DNA of 64,000 nt. Origin: Cytospora piceicola (lineage: Eukaryota > Ascomycota > Sordariomycetes > Diaporthales > Cytosporaceae). The stretch lies in the NCBI GenBank assembly GCA_023375675.1, contig JALQBC010000008.1:310001-374000 (forward strand). The letters run 5' to 3'. The notes under the pieces are model-generated. The model saw only the letters and a program-made list of their open reading frames with translations. It was not told where the DNA came from and searched no databases. The position numbers and the translations under genes were made by a program. Shown piece after piece: positions 35,601 to 47,383 of this stretch. The stretch's first letter is position 1; each line of letters begins with the position of its first letter.

Positions 35601-37215
35601 AAAACGCTAATCGATAATTTACGCTTATAGTTATATATATTTCGGCTTTTATTTCGGTTAAGACGACGACTAAGTAGGCTTCTGTTTTAGTCGCGATTAT
35701 AAACGAAGTTGTTATCGTTTAAGCTATTATTTAAGTCGTCGTTAAAGTCTTTACCGCTACCGGCTATATAATATATATAGTCTTTAGCGGGTTATATATT
35801 ACTTCCTTAAGTAACGCGACTATATTAATAAGAATTTTTAAAGTAAGCTGTCGGTTTATAAGTAGTACGGTAGAAATTAAGAAAATTACTTAGTAGTATA
35901 TAAGACGATAATGCTTATAAACTTATCTTTTACTCGTATAATTAAAACGCCTCGGTATTTTTTAATATAAAGATTATAGCGTTAATATAACGTTCTTTTT
36001 TAAAACTACCCGGTAAGTTTACTTATATTAAAGTAATTTCCGGTCGGTTAAGTATATTAGTTTAAACAGCTTATAGAACTAAATCCTTTTTTTATAGTAA
36101 TATTATAGAAATAATTAAGAACGATATAATATACGGGCGGATAGTTTCGGTTATTAATCTAGATAAGGGTAAAACCTTTAAATTACTACGTTATATACTT
36201 TCTGTTATTTCTAATTATCGTTTAGGGTTTTAGGTAGTCTTTTCGTTTTTTTTATCTGTTTCGACTATCGTTTCTCGGCTTTTTAACTTTTTAGGTTTTT
36301 CTACTATATAAACTACCGGTTCGATTAAGATATAAATAAAAGGTTAGTATTTTAACGGGAACGGAGTTTTTAAGATATTATAGATAATTACTTTTCGTTT
36401 ATATTTTATCTAACCTAAACCGAGTATTACCTTGAAAAGTAGCTTCTATCCTTTATAGAATAAACCTTCGAACTTAGGTTTCTATAAAGACTAATAAATC
36501 GGTTTACGTTCTTTAAAATTATAAGTATAGCTTAACCGTCGTAGGTTATAGAAGTACCGGAATTTACGGTAGAACTTAATATTTTTACCGGACTAGCTAC
36601 GTATAACGATAAAGAAATAAGCGTTATCGGGCTCTTATAACTAACGACTAAAGTAATATACCTTACGGATATATTCTGTAAGGCGTTTTTAAGTATGGTA
36701 AAGTTAGTCGTTTTTATTTTAATTATTATAGTAATACTTAAAGTAGAAGGTATAAAGCTACTGCTAGTTAGTATAGCTAGTTAAATACTTTAAAAAAGTA
36801 AAATTATAGTCTATAACGTAAAGTCGGTATCGGGTAGAGTATTCGGTAATAGCTATTTTAATATAACGTAAGAGCTAAATATCTTTAATAACTATATAGT
36901 TTCGAGGTATTATTAAAAATATATCCGGGAAACGTATATCGAATATATCGTTTAAACCCGATATAGCTATAACACGGAATTCCTATAGTAAATAACCGGT
37001 AAATTATAATAAACAGGTAATAATACCGGCTAAGTAAAATAAAATAACGCTTTTACGCTCTTCGATCTTTTAAGATCCGGAAATTAAAGTTAATTACCTG
37101 TTAGCTACTATAGTAATAATAACTCGATAACTATTGTAGTATAGTCTAATAAACCTAATTTGTAGTGTTAAAAGGCTAAGCGATATATAACAGAACGTAT
37201 TTAAGTTATAGCTAC

Positions 37216-37456
37216 TATTTAATAATAACGGTACGGTATAGTAGTATATAATAAAGATAAATTCTCTTTTTCTTTCTTTATATAACCGAGTACTTCTATA
37301 AACTATATATAGACCTATAAACTTACTGTAAACTTACTTTAAGTTTACTATATAATTACTATACGTTTAACCGTCCGAATTACCGGTAAATATATAGTAA
37401 GTTTATAGGTGCGTTTACAGGTAGGTTCGCTACGAACCTACCGGTAGGTGTATAAT
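37216..37456 (-). repeat. Right LTR of the gypsy element (5' LTR on the minus strand)
   Basis: This is the direct-repeat partner of 26853-27096, of equal length apart from the blurred ends. The DNA just inside it, read on the minus strand, should hold the primer-binding site, but RIP has blurred it. Confidence 0.85.
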
Positions 37457-40400
37457 AATACCCGGTAGTATTTATATTATTTTTACGTTTAGTTTCGGTT
37501 TTTAATAGTACGGCTTTATAACGTATACTTTACTTAGCTACGGTTAGTACTATACGCCCGGCTATATTAATATTACGGCTTTTAACGCTTTTAATATAGT
37601 TATCTTTATAAGTATAGTTAAATATATAAAAGCTAAAACAGCTACCGGAACCTCCCTTACAATCCTTATACTTTATATATCTATAATAAAAGGCTATAAA
37701 ATAGTTAAAGTACTTTATAACTTTATAACTACTTTAAAGGCGACTTTTAATAAGTAAGATAAGTAAAAGTAAACTATAACGTTTAAAATACTTTAGTTAT
37801 AGCTTTAAATTATATAAAGTAAAAAGGAAACCGGTTTATAATAGGTATATAGACCGAGAATAAAATAAGATAATATTAAAAAGTTTATATAATTTCGTTT
37901 TACTATAACCTGTAATTATAAAAATCTTAACCTATAATAAAGATTATTACGTAATAGGTATAGACTTTTATAGCCGGAAGAAGAGGAAATTCTATACGTT
38001 AACTTATATAATAACTATACTTTTATTATATATTATACCTTATAGTCTTTATAGCTCTCTTAAACCTATAATATAGTATTATTATATATATAAACTTTAA
38101 CTTTAACGATAATTATATTACGTTTATAAATAAAATATAAAAAGCTATAATAAGGTAATAACGGTATAACAGCCTTTTAATAAACGTTTAAAAGCTATTT
38201 ATTATTCTTAAGTATATCCTGTTTAAATATATTAATTTATAAAACCCGGAAATTAATATACTTTATAATTTAGCTTAAAAAGTAAAAGATTTATATACTA
38301 TAACCGCTTTTATTTTTTATACTAATAAGCCGGTAAGCTAAAAAAAATTTAGTTATTTATAACTTTAAAGTAAATAAGTTTAATAAACGGTAAAAAGAAA
38401 AGTATATATAAATAGCCGTTTTTATTTATATAACTATAAAACTATAAAAAGAAAGTAAAGTATACTAGTATTATAAAGACAGGAATAGAATATTTTACAG
38501 CTATATATCTATATAGTAGTAGGCCGGGGGTATATATATAAACTACTTTTTTAAATATAAAAAAGACTATTATATATACTATTAGCTAGTAATAAAATAA
38601 AAGTTTTATTATATACCTATAAATTATTTATAAAGAGTTTTTTATAACTAATACTTCCAAGTAAACTACGTTTATTATATAAGAAGTATCGATTAAGCGT
38701 AAAACGTATAGACTGTAAATATCTATAATATAAGATATTACTATATAAAACTAACTATAAAAGAATACTAGCTACTATAAGTTTATACCTATATATATAA
38801 ACGACTAGCCTTATAATTTATTAATTATTATTATAAAGTAAAGCTAAACCGGAAACTATATATAAAAGATAATAAAGGCGAAGTTCTTTAGTAAAGTTAT
38901 TAGTTTAATATAAGGAATATACCGAGTCTTGTCTATAAAGTTACTTATAAAGATATAAACCTTTAAGTAGTTCTTTTTTATCTATAAAATAACTATATAG
39001 ATATTATTATACAGACCTTACTATATATTAAGGTTTTATATAAGAATTATAGAAACTTTAAACTTTAGATTTAAATAGGTAAGTAAAATAAAAGGAAACT
39101 CTATAAACTATAAAAACTCTAGTAAAAAGCTAGCTATAAGAATATCCTTAAGGCTATCTATAACCTTTATAATAGTTAAGTAAGCTATAGTATTATTAGG
39201 AAAACGGTAAAAGGTAGTATAATTTAGCTTTATAACGGTAATATTTATTCCGGATAATATATAGCGGTTTATAAATATACTTAAGTTAAAAAAGGCTTAT
39301 ATTAGTAGCTAGTTTAAGTATACTGTTTAAAAAAAGTCTATAATATCGGAATACGAAAAGATTATAAGGTATAACTCGATTAACCTATATAGTTTTAGCT
39401 TATATAGTATATTTTATAACTATTAAATAAAGCTATAGTTCTCTTTATTAGCCTTTTAAACTTATATATTCTTTATAAAACGCTGAACCTATATATTAAG
39501 CTAGATATATAACCGTAATAAAGATACCTATATAATTTATACGTATACTTTCTTTTATATAACCGAAAGAATTTAAGTAAAATTACTATTAAAAGTTATA
39601 AAAATCCTATTAAATAACTTATCGCTATATATAATATCTTATAACGTACGGTTTACAGTTTTAAAGTAATACTTATACTATATAAGAACCTTATTGTAAA
39701 TAATAAAAAACGTAGCTTATAACAGGTTTATAAGCTTAAAGTTCTTTTTAATATTATATATAAGCGTTTAGTAAATCGATATAAGGATCCGAAAGCGGAA
39801 GTAAGCTATATAGCCGCTCGGGAAAAGTAGTATTATAATATTAGAAAAGGTTATATAAAGAATAACCTGTTTATAAGCCTATATATACGCTGTAAAAGCC
39901 TTATAAAGAAAGGTTTTTCTTATTCCCTTTAAGCTTTAAATAAAGAAGTATACGTTTTTAGGTATAGTTTTTACTATAGTAATAATCTTTTAGAAAACAG
40001 ATAACTACTACTTATTAAACCGGCTATAAGCGTTATTATAGAATAGCTATTAGTCTTCTGTATTATAGTTTAGCTTAACCTTTAGCTATAGGTTTAACTA
40101 TACTAATTTCTAGCTATACTATAGCTTAAGAAAACTGAAATCCTTAAAGTTCTTTTTATACTTATAAAGCTATTATTAAAGGAAAAAGAGGCTATAATTA
40201 AAATACGGCTTTTAAAAGCTAGGTAAGATATTAATATAGCTATAAAAACGGTATAGCAGATTATTATAAATCGAAGTTATAAACGTATTTTATAATCTAA
40301 TATAGTCTAAAACGTCTTTATAGAAAAGTATAATAATAAAGAGACGCTATAATATAAAGCCGGTTTATTAAGCTATAGCTTTTTTAAAGTAAGTAGTTTA

Positions 40401-43400
40401 GTAACTATTATAGTTTAATAAGCTTATAGTAAAGTAGGTAGCTTTATAAGTAGAATAAATAACGTTATTAATAGTTTATATATACTCGAACGATTATAGG
40501 CTGTAGATATTATAAAAGAAGAGCTATAAAAAATACGGCTTATTAATAATAGGTAGTATATAGTATATATAGCTAATCGTAATACTACGTTACCGAAGCT
40601 ACTACTACTTTTACTATTATTTTTAGATATAAAAACGGGGAAAGTCGATATATAAAAGCCTTCGTTTATTCGTATTATCTTTATTATAGTTAAAGAACGT
40701 TATTAACTAAAACTTACTACGGTTTATAATATTTATAACTTTTTATAAAGAAGTATTATTTCGGAAGTATATAAGCTGTTAACCTTTTAAGTAAACCGGT
40801 AGACGTATTATAAGTAAAAACTCTTTATAAATATATTTAAACAGATATATAATCGTTTTTATAAAGCTTACGTATCGGCTTTATAAGTATATAGTAATCT
40901 TATTAAGAGTACGGCTATTCTGTAACGTAACTATAGCCTTATTTATACCTTTATATATATATTTATAAATATACTTTATAGCCTTTATAGTTATACAGAT
41001 TTTTACGTTAATATATATTTAGTATTTATAGTAAAGATATAGGCTATACGGTATAATTTAGCGGTTATCTAGCTAAACTTTCTAGTTATTTATTTTCTTT
41101 TTTATAGTTTAATTATTATTATAGCGTTTATAAAATAGGTATTTATCCTTCGGTATTAACGTTTTATTTATAAAGTCTTTCGGAAAGTTTTTATAATAAA
41201 TAACCGAGGCCGCGGTTTTAAAAAGCTATATATAAGGGCTTTACGAGTTTACTATACCGTATAAACTATATATTATAAAACTCTTTATAATACTTTATAA
41301 TACGTTATTTAAATTCTTTTCCGGCGTAAAAAGTTCTATACGAATTATACGGTCGATATTTATAAAAAGCTTATAGAGATCTATAGCCTTATAGGTAAGA
41401 AATAATAAAATATACTTATAAGGTAAGTCTTATTTTTAAAACTCGATAGTTTAAACTACGCTTATAAAGTCTTTAAATAGCTTATCTTATAGTTCTTTTA
41501 GAAAACCGTTATACTTAAGCTAAAATATACGGCTTATAATATTTAAATAGTTTATAACAGACTTATTCGGATTAAGTTTATAAAGGATTTCCGGCTATAT
41601 AAGGTTTATAATAACCGTAATAAAGAATATATATATATTAAAAGCTTATATAATAATAATAAAGTTTTAATAGTATTAACTAATAAACTACTAACTTTTA
41701 ATATATATTATAAGTAAAATAATATAGGTTTTAATTTAAGCTATATCGCTGTTACCTTACTATAGCTAGTATATAATATCGTTATATAGGTTTATTTATA
41801 GGTTAGCTTAATAGGTTTTTAACTAAATAAGCTTTATTTAGTCTGTTATAACTTATAGATTTACTAATAGCTATTAAAATAACCGTCGAAAAGAGAATAA
41901 TATTTATAGATTTATTATTTATAGGTAGAGGATATATCGGCTATACTTTCGTAAGCTTATATAGTCCGATTTATAGCTAATATTTTATAGATCTTAAACT
42001 TTTATTTTTTAGTATTAGCTATAGTTACTATATAATAATATAAAAAGGTATATAAAAAAAAGATATATAAGATAAAACAGCTATATACGATAAAAGGCTA
42101 TAATCTTTATACTATTTATAGTTTACTTTATAAAAATAAAATCTTAAAAGTTAACGTTTATATATTTATACGGAATAATAATAATAACCTTATCGGCTAT
42201 AAGAAGGTTTATATATTTTTAGTCGGCTTTATCTTTAAGTACTAACTATATTTATAAGTTTAAAGCTACCTATACCGGGCTTATTACTTATTAGAACTAC
42301 TTTTATATAGTAAAATATATATTAATAAATAGATTATTTTCGTATAGGTAATCTGTAATATAGTTAAAAATTACTATATTTAAGCTATTATTAAATATAA
42401 AATAAAGTATAAAAACGTAGTTGAAATTATAAAAATATAGCTATATATATTATAGCTTTTAACTTAATACTTTTTATAATAAGCCGGTTCGGTAATATAA
42501 AGCCTTATAAATTTAAAAATCTATAAGTTTATTACTTATAATATTATACTTTATTTTTTTATAATCGATAAAAGTAAAGACGAAGATATTATTATACCGT
42601 TATATATTTTTATAAAAGGCTTTACTACGTAGTATAATATTATATAGTAAGTTATATAAGAAAAATAGTAAAAGCCGGAAAGCCGGAATATATATATTAC
42701 TTTATAGGTAGTACTTTTTAAACTTCGGGTTTATAGCTATAAATTACTATATAATAAAATTATTAATATTTTATTTAACTATAATATAATATCTATACTT
42801 ATAATATATATAGAAAGTTTTTTATTTATTTAGTATATAGTATTATAAGATTTATACTTAACTATTATAAGCTTTAAATTAAATATAAGAATACCTTCGA
42901 TACTATTTATAGGTAATTAGCTATACGGCTTTCTTAGCTCCGGTATATAAATAAGTACAGTAGCCGGTTACTACGACTATATTATACGTATATTTCCGGA
43001 AATCTCTTTTAAAGGCTGCCTGCTATAGGTAACGTCGTAAGGTAAATATATAGTATAAAGAGTATCGTTATAATATAATCGAAAGGCTATAATAAGGTAA
43101 AAGTTCTTATAGCGACTATAAAAGCTAGTTTAAAAAAAGCGGATAAAACGATTTACCCGAGGCGGTATAGTAATAAGGTAATATAGTAGGTATATAATAT
43201 ATATATATTAGTATATAGAGTTTTATAGGTGTGTAATATATATATATATACACCGGTACGTAGAGTTTTATAAGTGTGTAATATATATATACCGGTACGT
43301 AGAGTTTTACTTTTTATAACGGTAAGTAATAAAATAAAAGCTTAACAGCTAATATATATTATCTATTAGTGTTTAGCCGTTTTATAGGCGTAAACCGTTA

Positions 43401-43465
43401 TCGGCTAATAGGCTGTTAGTGTACGGACGTTTTATAAGTAAAAAAGACTAACCGTATAACCGCTA
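37457..43465. repeat. RIP-mutated AT-rich block right of the gypsy element
   Basis: Six kilobases with the same CpA/TpG-depleted composition. Plus-strand frames through about 38.9-43.0 kb show long hydrophobic- and lysine-rich stretches interrupted by TAA and TAG, suggesting a former coding element, but I could not assign a family. The mutated state ends abruptly at about 43465, some 340 bp before an intact gene. Confidence 0.8.
43190..43310. repeat. Tandem repeat with (TA)n cores near the right edge of the RIP island
   Basis: Three imperfect copies of about 39-45 bp, each containing GTGTAATATATATA or a relative and ending in TAGAGTTTTA. The last two copies also share CCGGTACG before TAGAGTTTTA. 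No coding content. Confidence 0.75.
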
Positions 43466-43801
43466 AATGAGATAGAGCTTGCGTATATAAAGGAATGATT
43501 ACAGCGATAGGGTCCACGACCCTTGTGATTCTGGCTACTGCAGCATGAGCGGGCCCCCGGGGAAGCAGCCGGCAGATCATCCCAAGACCCCACCAAGACC
43601 TTGCTTCATAGGGTCCGCATGTCCGCCTGTCCGTCCTACCCGTACCCGCCTAATTATCTACCAACGTAGCCAGGGGTTGCTGGAGTTGTCAGCTCAACAA
43701 GGTTGCTAGGATATTTTTCCCGGAGCTACTGGAGACGAGGGATCCTTGTCCTGACCTGACTCCTTCGTTCACACTTCGTCCTCGAGCCCATCCATCAAGC
43801 C
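43466..43801 (+). promoter_or_regulatory. Upstream region of the FAD monooxygenase at the island edge
   Basis: This stretch of 336 bp with normal composition lies between the RIP-mutated DNA and the ATG at 43802. It must hold the promoter if the gene is expressed. No TATA box is obvious. Confidence 0.45.
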
Positions 43802-45643
43802 ATGTCGTCCTCCTTTCCACCACTTCAACACCCTGTCGCCATAATCGGCGGCGGCCCTGTCGGCCTCAGCGCGAGCATCCTCCTGTCCTTGCGGAAAATC
43901 CCGCACGTGCTCTTCGAGCGCCACACGGGCACATCTATTCACCCCAAGGCATGCGGCATCAACCAGCGGACGACGGAGATCTTTCGCCAGATGGGCATCT
44001 ACGACCAAGTGAAATCTATTGCGTGCCCGGACGACATCAAGGTGCGCACAGGCTGGTACACAAGCCTTGGGAAGGACGCCGTCGATGGACCCAGCGGTGA
44101 AAGCCAATCCGTGGACGGACGGGAGATCTGGAGCAGGTACGCCTGGGGAGGCGGGCCGGATGCGGCAGAATACGAGAAGCACAGCCCGGCGGGGTACGAG
44201 ATCGTGCCGCAGATCCGACTGGAGCCGGTCCTCGCGACCAGGGTGAAGGAGCTCAACCCGGACGTACTGAGGTACGGTACCGAGGTGACCGACCTCGAGG
44301 AGCGGGATGGCTGCGTGGCCCTGAAGGTCCTCACCCGCGAGACAGGCGCAACAGAGGAGGTTCTCGCCCGTTTTGTGATTGCGGCCGATGGTGGACGAAG
44401 CATAACAGACAAGTTGGGAATAGAATGGCTCGGCGAGAGAGACATCCTGGATATGGTCACGGTGCATCTGCGGGCACCAATCCGAGCGCGCCACCCCGAC
44501 CCGAGGAACTTCATAACCTGGTTCACCCATCCGGATGCAGGGGGGAGTATCAGAACTGGTTTTCTGTACCAAATTGGACCATGGCCATTGGACAGCCCCG
44601 AAGACGAGACCAAGGAGGAATGGGTCTTCGCCTGCGCTCCTCATCTGGACGACCCAGTGCGATCCAACCAAGACGCCATGCTCGACCGAATACGAAACAC
44701 ATTGAAGCTGGGCGACCTTCCTATAGAGATCATCAGCACGAGCCACTGGAATGTCAACGCATTGTCAGCGGAGAGGTACAGGAAGGGACGAGTTTTGCTA
44801 GTCGGAGACGCCGCCCACAAGATTCCCCCTTGGGGAGCTCTGGGCATGAACACCGGGATACAAGACGTCCAGAACCTCGTCTGGAAGCTTGAACTCACTC
44901 TGAAAGACGAGAAGAAGTTCAACACCTTGCTAGAGAGCTACGATCTTGAGAGGCGCCCAATAGGCCGTCGTGTTGGCCAGTCTAGTCTCCACAACCTGCG
45001 GAGCCATGGCTTTGTTATGGACGCAGCACTAGGAATGAGTCCCGAGAAGTCAGCCGAGGAGAATAGGGAGGCTATAATGTCATTCTTTGACGAGAAACAC
45101 CCTGACTACGAAGGAAAACGAAGAGCAGTGGAACGAGCATCTAAGATCCTGGACTTGGAATTCAAGGCCCCCGGTGCTGAGGTTGGCTGGTTCTACCCGG
45201 GCATTGGAGAGGCCACCGATGAAGACCACGAGCCACATCTTCTGGACGATGACAGTCTGAACACCGAAGTCGCCCTGCCTTCGACAGTGCCGGGACATAA
45301 CCTGCCCCACGTGTGGATATACAGGGAAGGACAGAAGCAGCCACTTCGAGACCTTCTACCGCTTGACAAGCTGCTTTTGATCGCAGATGACGATCCAGGT
45401 TGGGACATGATGGAAAGCGACCTGGTGGAATTACAGCGAGTTACAACCACTGGGGCATACGAAGAATGGGCAGAGCCGAATCAGGAATGGGAGGGTCTGC
45501 TGGGTGATAGTGAAGCGGTCCTCGTCCGACCCGATGGCATTATCGCATGGCGCGGATCGTGGCAAGACTCTCTGCCTCAATTATGGCCGATAGTTCTGGA
45601 GAGGGCCTTTTACATTGGAAGCGACGTCGTTGTGAAAGAATAA
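43802..45643 (+). CDS. FAD-dependent aromatic (phenol-type) monooxygenase
   Basis: A single open frame of 613 residues, with no intron. It is a class A flavoprotein hydroxylase of the phenol/chlorophenol monooxygenase type. The FAD motif AIIGGGPVGLSAS is at about residues 13-25, FVIAADGGRSITDKLG supplies the DG motif, and VLLVGDAAHKIPPWGALGMN (about 331-350) supplies the GD motif with the following helix. The C-terminal 150 residues form the thioredoxin-like domain typical of the larger members. Relatives ortho-hydroxylate phenols, chlorophenols, resorcinols or polyketide aromatics with NAD(P)H and oxygen. The neighbour genes point to phenolic degradation but do not fix the substrate. It lies about 340 bp from RIP-mutated DNA yet has an intact frame, and its lack of introns contrasts with its multi-exon neighbours. 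Confidence 0.92.
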   Translation: MSSSFPPLQHPVAIIGGGPVGLSASILLSLRKIPHVLFERHTGTSIHPKACGINQRTTEIFRQMGIYDQVKSIACPDDIKVRTGWYTSLGKDAVDGPSGESQSVDGREIWSRYAWGGGPDAAEYEKHSPAGYEIVPQIRLEPVLATRVKELNPDVLRYGTEVTDLEERDGCVALKVLTRETGATEEVLARFVIAADGGRSITDKLGIEWLGERDILDMVTVHLRAPIRARHPDPRNFITWFTHPDAGGSIRTGFLYQIGPWPLDSPEDETKEEWVFACAPHLDDPVRSNQDAMLDRIRNTLKLGDLPIEIISTSHWNVNALSAERYRKGRVLLVGDAAHKIPPWGALGMNTGIQDVQNLVWKLELTLKDEKKFNTLLESYDLERRPIGRRVGQSSLHNLRSHGFVMDAALGMSPEKSAEENREAIMSFFDEKHPDYEGKRRAVERASKILDLEFKAPGAEVGWFYPGIGEATDEDHEPHLLDDDSLNTEVALPSTVPGHNLPHVWIYREGQKQPLRDLLPLDKLLLIADDDPGWDMMESDLVELQRVTTTGAYEEWAEPNQEWEGLLGDSEAVLVRPDGIIAWRGSWQDSLPQLWPIVLERAFYIGSDVVVKE

Positions 45644-45785
45644 GAGGCTATACCCCATACATTAATACAACTCCCTTCCACTCAGCCATACATTCTCGAG
45701 TTCAGGAAATACCTAGGTATTCCCCACCCGCGCCACCAAGCATTTAGGAGAAGACTTATTCGCGCTCCCTTTCAAGCACGCTTGA

Positions 45786-47383
45786 TCAGACATCCAAGAA
45801 CGCATCACCATGAACGACGCCATGGGTCTCGCTACCTTCGGAAACAATGAAGTCTGTGGTGACCAGGATCCCACCAGTAGCAGGAGCATTCGACGGTGAC
45901 CGCTTGTGCTCCTTGAGACGCGGCCCAGGGAAGACCTGCACACGGCTGTGCCCATGCTGGACCGGACTCCGAACCTGACGCTCGTCGCTGTCCACTTCCG
46001 TCCCCGGTGTGTCCTGGCCGATCGAGGCAGTCCTGCTACCCTCCGCGCAGGCGACGATGATGTGCTCGTCCGAGCCAAACCGCGTGTCCTCCGGCAGAGG
46101 GTGCGGGTCCTTGTTCCTTGGCATGCTCCGGATCTGAGGGTAGCTGCCGAGTCTGTACGCCTGTCCGTTGCTCGCAGCCAGCCCCGAGGCACCGTTCGTG
46201 CCTGAGAGTGAGACGCTGCTGCTGACCTTCTCGATGAGGTTCTTGAACAGAGGATATAGCATGGGCAAGTTGGTCAGGACGAAGGACACGAAGGATTCTC
46301 TTACGGACCAGTAGCCCGACTGAGCTGAGTCTCGGTCTCCGACCTGCCAACGAGCCTTTTGTCAGCTGTGGGTGAAGTGAATACGGGTGTGGAGCGGAAG
46401 CGGATTGGCATATGCATGAGTATGATAGAACGAACCGTGAGGATGGAAACGCAGCGAAGGACCCCGAATGCCATCTCCAGGAAGCCACCACTGAACATCA
46501 GAGTAAGTGTGACCTTCTTCCGCCAGTGGAGATGAGACTTCCACACCATAGGCACGGGTATAGCCATTAAGTAGAAGTCGGTGATAATATTCAAGACCAT
46601 GACGAAGATGGTTTGGATGTAAGAGATGGCCGGCATGCATTGATCTGCAAAGACGTCAGTGACCAGAGAGGAGATAGGAAGTCATGGGAATTTTATCACG
46701 GACTGCCCGGGGAAGGGTTGATCTGCCACTGATGCTCAAAAGGGATACACTTCAGAAACGCAACCAGCAGACAAGCGACGTAACTCAGCGGCATGATCAC
46801 GAAGGCCCATTTGACCATTCGTTTTGGGGTCTCTAGTCCTTCTCTGGATTGTGATGTAGTCAGTTGCCAGCCAAGTTGAGACATGGTCAAGAAGTAGTCT
46901 TCAACCTACGTCAACCGTGAATAATATATAGTCCAGCAGCCCTTCAAAACCCACAGAAGAGTGGCATAAAGCAGCAGCCCGACCACATGAGTCTTGGAAC
47001 CATTGACGCGGAGTCGCCAGTCTCCCGAGTTTGGATCGAGGGCTGCACGTTCTTCATCGGTCATGCCATTGTTTGCAATGCCCTTCCAGTGAGCCACGAC
47101 ATAGTAGGCTGCAACGGATTCTGCTGTGTAAACGATCTGTGATGTGCAGAGATGTCAGAAACTCTCTCCAATTTCGAATCATTTTATTCATAGTACCGAC
47201 AGGCCGGGAAAAGGTAAGGGGGCGTTGGCTTACAGTAGCCACGGCAATCAGATAATCATCCAACGCAAACTTGTGCCATCCCAAGGTCACAATTCGCGAG
47301 TAATAACGCAGCCCCAGTACGAGATAAGCAACTCCCTGAAGTCCCCACACTTCGTTGATAAACTCCTGAGCTTCTGACGGCAT
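45786..47383 (-). CDS. Seven-helix fungal rhodopsin-type (PTH11/SAT4-like) membrane protein
   Basis: Five exons (47234-47383, 46910-47136, 46704-46843, 46436-46644, 45786-46343) give 427 residues with matching phases; introns use GTAAGC, GTAGGT, GTCCGT and GTTCGT donors. The N-terminal 290 residues hold about seven hydrophobic segments with family landmarks: YYSRIV with FALDDYLIAVAT after helix 1, CWTIYYSRLTEGL, PSPGNQCMPAISYIQ between helices 4 and 5, ITDFYLMAIPVPMVWK, and FSGGFLEMAFGVLRC. A hydrophilic cytoplasmic tail of about 140 residues follows. The family (fungal rhodopsin domain) includes PTH11-like receptors and members linked to metabolic clusters; ligands are mostly unknown. It lies between two phenol-hydroxylase-type genes, so sensing or handling of a phenolic is a possible role, by inference only. 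Confidence 0.88.

Larger units (their letters stand above)
26853..37456 (-). mobile_element. RIP-degraded Ty3/gypsy LTR retrotransposon
   Basis: Two direct repeats of about 240 bp lie 10.36 kb apart and bound the element. Inside, on the minus strand, a reverse-transcriptase relic (about 32.27-32.60 kb) precedes an integrase relic (about 30.70-30.83 kb); the order RT then integrase defines Ty3/gypsy rather than copia. All frames are closed by stops of the kind RIP makes (CAA and CAG to TAA and TAG). At 10.6 kb it is longer than most fungal gypsy elements (about 5-8 kb), so a nested insertion is possible. The target-site duplication, primer-binding site and polypurine tract could not be assigned because of the mutations. 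It cannot be autonomous. Confidence 0.85.

Noticed and set aside
43190..43310. Possible CRISPR-like array
   Set aside because: The units are AT-rich, adjacent and without unique spacers, in a fungal RIP region. This is a simple tandem repeat.
43769..44746. 325-codon open frame antisense to the FAD monooxygenase
   Set aside because: The plus strand encodes a clear flavoprotein with FAD motifs; the antisense frame has no recognisable domain.
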